From WVXP01 sp964348095 (GTDB lineage: Bacteria; Desulfobacterota; BSN033; WVXP01), in the NCBI GenBank assembly GCA_964348095.1, contig CAYGBK010000015.1, positions 1-64,000 on the forward strand: a stretch of 64,000 bases of DNA. The letters run 5' to 3'. The notes below the pieces were generated by a model. The model saw only the letters and a list, made by a program, of their open reading frames with translations, did no database searches and had not been told where the DNA came from. This document shows positions 1 to 6,992 of the stretch, in pieces. A program made the position numbers and the translations under genes. Position 1 is the first letter of the stretch, and each line of letters starts with the position of its first letter.

Positions 1-1134
1 AGCAAAGGAGCCCCAGGTGTCTCCATTGCTGACAAGGCCCTGTTTGAGCAGGGGGCCAAGAAGCTCACGGAAGCTTTGCGCACCCATGATATTACAAAGC
101 CCAAGGGTGGTCTCAACACCTATGGTACAGCCGTGCTGATCAACATTATGAACGAGGCCGGTGGCTTGCCTACCCGCAACTTTGCCACTGGTCGCTTTGA
201 GGGCGCCGCCCAGATCGCTGGCGAGGCAATTTTTGACGGGAACAAGGAGCGTCTCGGCAAGGAACTTTACAACCACGCCTGCAGTCCGGGATGCATTATT
301 CAGTGTTCCAACACCTGGCACAAATCAGACGGCGCCGAGCACACCTCCTGCGTCGAGTATGAGTCCGACTGGGCCTTGGGGGCAAACTGCGAGATAGACA
401 GTCTGGATGACATAGCTGAAATGGTCCACCTTTGCAATGCCTATGGTCTGGACACGATCGAAGCTGGAACCACCTTGGCTGTAGCGATGGAGGCCGGGGT
501 GATCCCCTTTGGGGATGGAAAGAAAGGCATTGAGCTCATTCACGAAATGGGTAAGGGTACACCGATGGGGCGCATTCTGGGGGGCGGAACAGAGTTCACC
601 GGTAAGGCGTTTGGACTCACTCGCGTGCCCACTGTGAAGGGCCAGAGCATGCCCGCCTACGAGCCACGGGCTGTCAAGGGGATTGGTATCACCTATGCGA
701 CGAGCACTATGGGCGCCGATCACACGTCGGGCTACACCATCGCTCCTGAAATCTTGAGCGTCGGGGGCAAAGAAGATCCTCTGAGCCCAGAGGGTAAGGC
801 TGCCCTGAGCCGTGCCTTCCAGGCTACCACCGCCTTCATCGACTCCACGGGGCATTGCCTGTTCATCGCCTTTGCCATTCTTGACATTGCGAGCGGGTTT
901 GAGGGGATGATAGAGGAGTGTAACGGAGTGCTTGGAACCGACTGGAAATCTGAGGATGCGGCCAAGCTGGGCTCGGAGATCCTGCCCAAAGAACGGGCCT
1001 TTAATGAAGCAGCGGGTCTTGGTAAGGAGCACGACCGCGTACCAGAATTCATGCGTCATGAGGCGCTCCCGCCGCCTAACCAGGTTTATGATGTGCCAGA
1101 CACCGCGTTGGATGCTGTGTACGACGAGTTGTAG
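1..1134 (+). CDS. Aldehyde:ferredoxin oxidoreductase, C-terminal part (5' end outside window)
   Basis: The frame is open from base 1, so only the C-terminal ~377 residues are present; complete AOR-family proteins are about 600 residues, so the N-terminal tungstopterin domain lies upstream. AOR enzymes oxidise aldehydes to carboxylic acids with ferredoxin as acceptor, using a tungsten bis-pterin and one [4Fe-4S] cluster. The cluster ligands are visible: CSPGCIIQC near 288-318, and the distant fourth cysteine in DSTGHCLF near 840-862. The next two genes (radical-SAM maturase and MoaD-like protein) are typical AOR companions. A strong terminator follows the stop codon. Family assignment is secure; the aldehyde substrate cannot be told. 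Confidence 0.93.
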   Translation, partial: SKGAPGVSIADKALFEQGAKKLTEALRTHDITKPKGGLNTYGTAVLINIMNEAGGLPTRNFATGRFEGAAQIAGEAIFDGNKERLGKELYNHACSPGCIIQCSNTWHKSDGAEHTSCVEYESDWALGANCEIDSLDDIAEMVHLCNAYGLDTIEAGTTLAVAMEAGVIPFGDGKKGIELIHEMGKGTPMGRILGGGTEFTGKAFGLTRVPTVKGQSMPAYEPRAVKGIGITYATSTMGADHTSGYTIAPEILSVGGKEDPLSPEGKAALSRAFQATTAFIDSTGHCLFIAFAILDIASGFEGMIEECNGVLGTDWKSEDAAKLGSEILPKERAFNEAAGLGKEHDRVPEFMRHEALPPPNQVYDVPDTALDAVYDEL

Positions 1135-1148
1135 AGCGGACTCTCATA

Positions 1149-1182
1149 CGGGCAGGGTGATACGGCCCTGCCCGTTTTTTTT
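1149..1182 (+). terminator. Intrinsic terminator between AOR and its maturase
   Basis: A perfect 9-bp stem CGGGCAGGG / CCCTGCCCG (1149-1157 and 1166-1174) with an 8-nt loop is followed by eight T. It lies 14 nt after the AOR stop and ends only 8 nt before the ATG of the radical SAM gene, leaving no room for a promoter between them. Expression of the downstream genes must come from read-through or from a promoter inside AOR. Confidence 0.9.
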
Positions 1183-1190
1183 GGTGATCC

Positions 1191-2378
1191 ATGGCTCGTG
1201 TTAAAATCGATAAGCAGGGCCGCTTGATCCTTCCCGACAAGTTTTTCCAGCGGCGCCACCTCTTGCCCAACACTGAATATTGGCTCGATGAACGGGAAGG
1301 CGATCTCATTCTCCACCCGCGCCTCCCTGATGCACGGAAACTCTACATCGAACCAACTACGCGTTGCGACCTTCACTGCCGTACCTGCATCCGAAATGTC
1401 TGGGATGCCCCCGAAGCCCAGATGTCAATGAACACGTTTCGGCGATTGGTGGAAAGCTTGAGTGATCTCCCCAATCTCAACCGTGTGGTATTTACCGGGT
1501 TTGGTGAACCTTTGGCGCATCCCCACATCCTCGAAATGATTCAGGCTGTTAGAGAACGGAACCTGGACGTGACCGTCGGCTCAAATGGCCTCAGGTTAGA
1601 TGCCAAGATGGCCCAGGAATTGGTCGATTTGGGCGTGGACAGATTGGTGATATCGGTGGATGGCGTTAAGCCTGAGACTTATGCTTCGGTGCGGGGAACG
1701 GTGCTCTCCAGCGTCTTAGACAATATCCGTGCTCTAAACGAGATGAAGCGCCAAAGGAGCTCACTGACTCCTGCCCTGGGAATTGAATTCGTTGTCCTGA
1801 AAAGCAACGTCTGTGAATTGGCTGAATTGACAGGGTTAGCGTCGAGGCTAAATGCGACTCGCGTCCTCGTAAGCAACGTCCTTCCCTACACTAAAGAGAT
1901 GCGTAGTGAAATCCTCTATGGCTATGAACCCCGTCCTCCCTTCAACGCAGGCGGTTGGCCTGTTAAGGCCGATGCCTGGGTGATGTGGGGTACCTTAGAA
2001 TTGCCGCGCATGCACTGGGGTGCAGAGAGACGCTGCCGATTCATACAGGATCGGGCCATGGTGGTCGGGTGGAATGGTGGATTGTCGCCCTGCTACGCAC
2101 TATCACAGAATTACAGCTACTTTGCCGTGGACGGCAGAAAGAAACAGGTGAGCCGTTATATTTTGGGAGACGTGAAGGAGACATCACTTGCTCACATATG
2201 GATGTCCGAGGAATATGTCCGCTTTCGAAGTGAGGTTCGGGGATTTCATTTCCCTTCTTGCCCAGATTGTGACCTCCGCGGGAGTTGCGACTTACGGGAG
2301 CGAAACGAGGGATGCTGGGGATGGAATCCATCCTGTGCAGATTGTCTGTGGGCCCAGGACATTGTAAGGTGCCCTTAG
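1191..2378 (+). CDS. Radical SAM/SPASM tungsten-oxidoreductase maturase with AbrB-like N-terminus
   Basis: 395 residues. Residues ~1-45 (VKIDKQGRLILPDKF...) have the look of a SpoVT/AbrB swapped-hairpin module. Then comes a radical SAM core with CX3CX2C at C59, C63 and C66, and a GFGEPL motif near residue 105. The C-terminus is a cysteine-rich SPASM-type region (C357, C360, C366, C375, C382, C385, C394) expected to bind auxiliary Fe-S clusters. Together with the AOR gene upstream and the MoaD-like gene downstream this fits the radical SAM maturase family associated with tungsten-cofactor oxidoreductases. The exact reaction is unknown to me. The start has only a weak GGTGA ribosome site, placed right after the terminator T-run. 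Confidence 0.85.
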   Translation: MARVKIDKQGRLILPDKFFQRRHLLPNTEYWLDEREGDLILHPRLPDARKLYIEPTTRCDLHCRTCIRNVWDAPEAQMSMNTFRRLVESLSDLPNLNRVVFTGFGEPLAHPHILEMIQAVRERNLDVTVGSNGLRLDAKMAQELVDLGVDRLVISVDGVKPETYASVRGTVLSSVLDNIRALNEMKRQRSSLTPALGIEFVVLKSNVCELAELTGLASRLNATRVLVSNVLPYTKEMRSEILYGYEPRPPFNAGGWPVKADAWVMWGTLELPRMHWGAERRCRFIQDRAMVVGWNGGLSPCYALSQNYSYFAVDGRKKQVSRYILGDVKETSLAHIWMSEEYVRFRSEVRGFHFPSCPDCDLRGSCDLRERNEGCWGWNPSCADCLWAQDIVRCP

Positions 2379-2478
2379 GACAAAAGCGCTAGGCCGTGTG
2401 CAGGTCTTTGTCCAATCGGATCGGTTTCCCGAGCTGGTGAAAAAGAGGGCGGTTCCCAAGAAGTCTGAGGAGGATGAG

Positions 2479-2853
2479 GTGAAAGACATCACTGTCGATG
2501 TGTGGCTCTATGGCTCCCTGGCATCTTACGGAGGGGATGAAGGGAAAAGGAGTTTTGCCAACTTACATGTGTCTCTACCTCAGGGTGGCACGTTGGCCGA
2601 CCTCTTGGAACGAATCGGGATGGACACCGAGGAGCGGGGGATCACATTCATCAACGGCCAATTGAGTGCCATGCCTGGGCTACAACCCGATCTCGCTCGG
2701 ATGCTGTGCGACGGCGACCGTATAGGTCTCTTTGACCCCAAGAGCATGTGGCCTTTTCAATATCGGGATGGAGCGGCGATGACCGAGGAGATGGCTAGCT
2801 CAATGGCTGAGAAGAAAGACCAGAAGCTCCATCACACATATAGGAAAAAATAG
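2479..2853 (+). CDS. MoaD/ThiS-like ubiquitin-fold protein without C-terminal Gly-Gly
   Basis: 124 residues from GTG 2479, chosen because a GAGGAGG ribosome site (2467-2473) lies 5 nt upstream. The frame continues upstream to a GTG at 2398, but that start has no ribosome site and would add a non-homologous tail. Residues ~4-80 resemble the beta-grasp MoaD fold (WLYGSLASYGG..., a segment of the type GxTLADLLE, GDRIGLF). Molybdopterin-synthase MoaD ends in GG, which is thiocarboxylated; here the fold runs on through KSMWPFQYRDG into a charged ~30-residue tail with no terminal GG. It sits directly after the AOR maturase, suggesting a role in pterin cofactor assembly or as a scaffold. Confidence 0.75.
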   Translation: MKDITVDVWLYGSLASYGGDEGKRSFANLHVSLPQGGTLADLLERIGMDTEERGITFINGQLSAMPGLQPDLARMLCDGDRIGLFDPKSMWPFQYRDGAAMTEEMASSMAEKKDQKLHHTYRKK

Positions 2854-2867
2854 AAGAGCCCAGGCCT

Positions 2868-4268
2868 TTAAAGATCGAAGATTTTTCCAGGATTTAGAAC
2901 ATTTTTCGGGTCAAAGGCCCTTTTGAGACTTTTGAGGACCTCAATCTGATTCGGTTCGAGATTCATGGGGAGGAAGGATTTCCGCAAGAGACCGATGCCG
3001 TGCTCGGCGGTAATCTTCCCCCCCAGTTCGATGGTTTCACCGTAGAGTCTTCTCTGGGCCTGATCACACTGTTTTTCCCACTCCTCATCGGATAGTTCCC
3101 CTTTGAAGAGAAGGATATGCACATTGCCATCTCCCGCATGGCCAAAGGACATAGCCTGGATTCGATACTTTTCGGAAACCTCCCGAACCGTATTGACCAG
3201 GGCCGGGATCCGACTCCTTGGAACCACCACGTCTAGGCTCGTGTACATGCCTCCTATACCGTTTGCCGCTTCAAAGAGACACTTTCGGCCCTCCCACATC
3301 CGCTCCATGGCCGTTCGGGTGGTGGCGACCCGGATGTCTGATGCGCCATTGTGCTCGCAGATGTCTCCAATTCGGTCTCGACTCTGTTCCAACGCCTCCT
3401 GATGGTTTCCATCGAGGGTGATGAGCAGATGGGCGGCTGCATCTCTGAAGGCCAACTTCCGCTTGGTGTACTCCTCGGCAAGACCGAAGCAGCTTCTTTC
3501 CATGAATTCTATGGCAGTGGGAACTATCCGCGCTGCGATGATCTCAGAGACGGTTTGAGCCGCCTTATCAATAGCCGGGTAGGGGACGAGGAGGTCCATC
3601 CTATGAGTGGGGAGTGGGATGAGCCTCAGGGTGATTTGCGTCACGATACCCAGGGTGCCCTCGGATCCGATCATGAGCTGCGTCAGGTTGTATCCTGTCA
3701 CATCCTTTACCACTTTCCCGCCAGTGTGAATCATCTCACCGGTGGGAAGAACCATCTCCAAACCATTGACGTAATCTTTGGTGGTTCCGTATCGCACAGC
3801 CCGGCTTCCCCCGGCCCCTTCGGCTACATTACCGCCAATACTGCAGCTATCCAGGCTCGCTGGGTCCGGAGGGTAGAATAGGCCCTCTGATTCGACAGCC
3901 TCTTGGAGTTGCCCGGTGATGATTCCAGGCTCGGTGATCACCATGAGGTTCTCCCGATCAATGTCGATGATCCGGTCCATCCTCTCACAGGAAAGAACGA
4001 TCCCACCATATAGGGGCAAAGCACCGCCACTGAGTCCTGTCCCCAATCCGCGAGGGGTAAGGGGAACGTTTTCACTGTTTGCAAGACGAGCGATGTCGAC
4101 GATTTCCCGTGGAGTGGCAGGCTTGACAACTACTTCTGGGCGATGAGAGAGGCCCATCGTTTCATCGTGAGAATACTTGTCCAGCGATTCCTCATCGGTA
4201 AAGACGGCCTTGGCTCCCAAGATATCGGTCAAGCGCTTTAAAACAGATTCGTTAACCTTACGATACAA
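2868..4268 (-). CDS. glcD: FAD-linked 2-hydroxyacid dehydrogenase, GlcD/D-lactate dehydrogenase family
   Basis: 466 residues, the usual length for GlcD-type flavoproteins that oxidise glycolate, D-lactate or related 2-hydroxyacids. The PCMH FAD-binding domain spans about 38-215 (PRGLGTGLSGG, then SIGGNVAEGAGG). The C-terminal FAD-oxidase domain carries the conserved FGHAGDGNVH and TAEHGIG histidine motifs that hold the active-site metal. The start is TTG; no in-frame ATG or GTG occurs before the upstream stop. No GlcE/GlcF or electron-transfer subunit is adjacent, so the electron acceptor is unknown. It converges with the AOR/MoaD block. Confidence 0.88.
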   Translation of the reverse strand: MYRKVNESVLKRLTDILGAKAVFTDEESLDKYSHDETMGLSHRPEVVVKPATPREIVDIARLANSENVPLTPRGLGTGLSGGALPLYGGIVLSCERMDRIIDIDRENLMVITEPGIITGQLQEAVESEGLFYPPDPASLDSCSIGGNVAEGAGGSRAVRYGTTKDYVNGLEMVLPTGEMIHTGGKVVKDVTGYNLTQLMIGSEGTLGIVTQITLRLIPLPTHRMDLLVPYPAIDKAAQTVSEIIAARIVPTAIEFMERSCFGLAEEYTKRKLAFRDAAAHLLITLDGNHQEALEQSRDRIGDICEHNGASDIRVATTRTAMERMWEGRKCLFEAANGIGGMYTSLDVVVPRSRIPALVNTVREVSEKYRIQAMSFGHAGDGNVHILLFKGELSDEEWEKQCDQAQRRLYGETIELGGKITAEHGIGLLRKSFLPMNLEPNQIEVLKSLKRAFDPKNVLNPGKIFDL

Positions 4269-4518
4269 TCGCCATTCCCCAGTTCGTCCGAGCTGGATTT
4301 GAAAGTCCCATATACCACATTTCTGCGGCCAGGTCCATTCTCCGACCGGTCACTTTCCGGTGAATTGGGGCTATGAGCTCTCTGTTCTACTCGAGCTGCT
4401 TCTCGTCAAATATTACTTTTCCGGTTCCCATGGGTGCCACATTCGTGCCATAATCGATGAGGGGGTGACTCGATTACGCGTTAGGGTACGTGTAAGAGCG
4501 ATGTGAAAGGATGGAGAC

Positions 4519-5571
4519 GTGGTCATCCGCGACGCAACACCTGACGACAATGAGGTGCTCCAGAAGCTGCAGGCGACATGTCCACAAGGCACGTCGGTCC
4601 TCGTGTCTATTGTCAACATACCCGACTTTTTTGCACGGGCCAAAACCTATGAGTCTCACCGGGTCTTTGTCGCCTGTGCCGATACCGGGATTATCGGATC
4701 AGCTGCGGTAGGGGTGCGTGACGCCATCGTGAACGGCGAAACCCAGCGAGTCGGATACGAGTTCCAGTTTTTCACCGCTCCCGACCACCGAAGAAAGGGC
4801 GTTGGACAGGCCCTTCATCGGCATATCGAAGACTACCTCGTAAGCCAAAAGGCGGCTCTATCTTATCTTTTCGTCATGGCGGGGAACGCTGCCCCTCAGC
4901 GGCTCTTTGAGCGTGAGGGTTTCAGACTGCACCGCACAGTTGCCATGCCGATAATTCTGGTATACAAGAAGATGGGTGTGAATTCCAAAGCGAAGATGAG
5001 GCCGATTACCTCCAGAGATTTCCCTATCGTGGCCAGGCTGATGAATGAGACGTGGACGGGGTATGATTTCTACGAACCAAAGTCGGCCCGCGGATTGGCC
5101 CAGTTCATTGATTGCACACCCGCATATAGTCTTGACCAATTAATGGTCCTGGAGGATGAGGGCGAGATCATTGCTTGTCTGGGTTTTTGGGACTGGAGTC
5201 AAATTGCGCGAATTACGGTCAGGGCGGTCAGTGGGCAGCTGAAAATTATTGGGCTCATGACGACCCTACTTCGTCCCATTTGGTCGATGCCGCGAATTCC
5301 CAAAGCCGGGACAATCATGAAACAGTGGTGCTTGACACCGATCGCCTATAGGGCCCCCGAGCACCTGATACCACTCATTCGATACATAAACAACCTTGCT
5401 ATGAACAGGGGCATTGAGCAGATCTATTTCATTTCTGAGCGAAATGATCCACTGCTCCGTTGTCTGAAAGGACTGTTCCATCGGGATGTGGCCTTGCACC
5501 TGTATATTAAATCGCTTCAGAAGATCCTGGTCGGCGACAATCGAATCTTTCTCGATGGGATTGACCTTTAG
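4519..5571 (+). CDS. GNAT-family protein with tandem acetyltransferase-like halves
   Basis: 350 residues, about twice a single GNAT domain. The N-terminal half (1-150) begins VIRDATPDDN, the standard GNAT opening, and has an acetyl-CoA loop of the form R-R-K-G-V-G near residue 95. After a second GNAT-like opening, MRPITSRDFPIVARLMNETW (about 160), the C-terminal half is more diverged and shows no clear R/Q-x-x-G-x-G/A loop, so it may be a substrate-binding or degenerate copy. The start is GTG with AAGG 8 nt upstream. Substrate unknown; the next gene is an acyl-CoA dehydrogenase but 150 bp away. Confidence 0.75.
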   Translation: MVIRDATPDDNEVLQKLQATCPQGTSVLVSIVNIPDFFARAKTYESHRVFVACADTGIIGSAAVGVRDAIVNGETQRVGYEFQFFTAPDHRRKGVGQALHRHIEDYLVSQKAALSYLFVMAGNAAPQRLFEREGFRLHRTVAMPIILVYKKMGVNSKAKMRPITSRDFPIVARLMNETWTGYDFYEPKSARGLAQFIDCTPAYSLDQLMVLEDEGEIIACLGFWDWSQIARITVRAVSGQLKIIGLMTTLLRPIWSMPRIPKAGTIMKQWCLTPIAYRAPEHLIPLIRYINNLAMNRGIEQIYFISERNDPLLRCLKGLFHRDVALHLYIKSLQKILVGDNRIFLDGIDL

Positions 5572-5720
5572 CAAACGATAGGCGTGCCGGCGCACGGGGG
5601 AGGGCGATTATTCGCTTCATCTCTCGATACACAAAGCAGTGCATGCAATTAGTTCGACGACTCGGTGTGGTGAAACGAACGGCTTTGCCATAGATTCTGG
5701 TTCGGAAAGGAGGGCTAAAC

Positions 5721-6950
5721 ATGTTTGATCTTCTTCTGTCCGAGGAGGAAAGGTCCCTCAAGAAAGAAACGAGGAGATTCGCCAAAAAGGGGGTCTCAAG
5801 TGCCCTTATTCGGAAAATGGACGCAGAAGAGGTCCGTTATCCACGGGAGTTTATTGAAAAAGCAGCTGCCCAAAATCTGCTCGGTCTGCGATTCCCCGAG
5901 CAGTGGGGTGGCAGGGGATTGAAATGGACGGCTGAGGTTGCTGCTCTGGAGGAGTTGGGCGTTTTGGGATCCAGCCTCATCTGCCTCTATTCTCTCGTCA
6001 GTATCGTCGGAGAAGCGATTGATGCCTTCGGAACAGAGGATCAGAAAGAGAGATATCTTAAGCCGACCCTTGAGGGTAGGCTCTGCTGTGCAGAGGCTCT
6101 CACCGAACCGAGAGGGGGATCGGATTTCTTCGGGGCAACGACCATAGCCCGAAAGGATGGGACGGACTATGTCCTGGATGGGCAAAAGCGCTTCGTGGTC
6201 GGCGCTGAGGGGGCCGACTATTTTCTGGTCTATGCAAAGACCGATCCCGATGCTCACCCTCACAAGTCGATTTCTGCTTTCCTTGTCGATCGAGACGGGG
6301 GAGTGGAGGTCAAACATGTGTATGGCCTTCTCGGATCACGGGGTGGCGGGACCGGGAGAATATACTTTCAGGATACAAGAGTTCCTGCGAGGAACCTCGT
6401 TGGTCCTGAACATGGCGGGGCTATTGTTTTTAATCGGATGATGATCCCCGAGAGACTCACAACGGCGGCGGGTTGCCTCGGTATGGCCCGATGTTGCCTC
6501 GAAGTGGCAACGCGCTATAGCGATCGGAGAAAGGCCTTTGGGGATTTCATCCGCCGATTTCAGGCCGTGAGCTTCAAAGTGGCTGATTCTGTCGCGCGAC
6601 TCGATGCGGCCCGGAGTCTCGTTTACGTAGCGGCCCGGCACGTGGATGACGGCCTCGATTCAAGACGGATCGTCTCAGAAGCTAAGAAGACCTCAACCGA
6701 GATGCTCTGGTCGGTCGTGAACGACTGCATGCAGGTCATGGGGGGCATAGGCTATACCAACGTCTATCCGATAGAGCGATTTCTCAGAGACGCCCGTCTT
6801 CAGATGATCTGGACTGGTACGAATGAGGTCATGAACCTCCTCATTCAACACGAATACTATAAGGAGCTCCTCGGGGGAAAAGACGATGTGAGGGAAGTGG
6901 AGATGGACGCCATGGACGAGGAGGGGGAGGAAGAAAAGGTTTTTGAATAA
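5721..6950 (+). CDS. Acyl-CoA dehydrogenase
   Basis: 409 residues, full length, with AAAGGAGGG just upstream of the ATG. Acyl-CoA dehydrogenases introduce an alpha,beta double bond using FAD and pass electrons to ETF. Visible are the N-terminal helical domain, AEALTEPRGGSD (about 124-134), the FAD-binding DRRKAFG (268-274) and the C-terminal GGIGYTNVYPIERFLRD (341-356). At the MCAD-type catalytic position the motif reads IWTGTNE (T365) instead of IYEGT, but MIPERL supplies E244, where isovaleryl- and long-chain-type enzymes keep their catalytic glutamate. A short acidic tail (about 390-409) is unusual. No ETF genes are adjacent. Confidence 0.9.
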   Translation: MFDLLLSEEERSLKKETRRFAKKGVSSALIRKMDAEEVRYPREFIEKAAAQNLLGLRFPEQWGGRGLKWTAEVAALEELGVLGSSLICLYSLVSIVGEAIDAFGTEDQKERYLKPTLEGRLCCAEALTEPRGGSDFFGATTIARKDGTDYVLDGQKRFVVGAEGADYFLVYAKTDPDAHPHKSISAFLVDRDGGVEVKHVYGLLGSRGGGTGRIYFQDTRVPARNLVGPEHGGAIVFNRMMIPERLTTAAGCLGMARCCLEVATRYSDRRKAFGDFIRRFQAVSFKVADSVARLDAARSLVYVAARHVDDGLDSRRIVSEAKKTSTEMLWSVVNDCMQVMGGIGYTNVYPIERFLRDARLQMIWTGTNEVMNLLIQHEYYKELLGGKDDVREVEMDAMDEEGEEEKVFE

Positions 6951-6992
6951 GAAACGGTACGAGATTTCACAACCTGCGCAGGAGAATACGAG

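Noticed and set aside
2398..2478. Upstream extension of the MoaD-like gene to GTG 2398.
   Set aside because: No ribosome site at 2398, whereas 2479 has GAGGAGG at proper spacing, and the added residues are not part of the MoaD fold.
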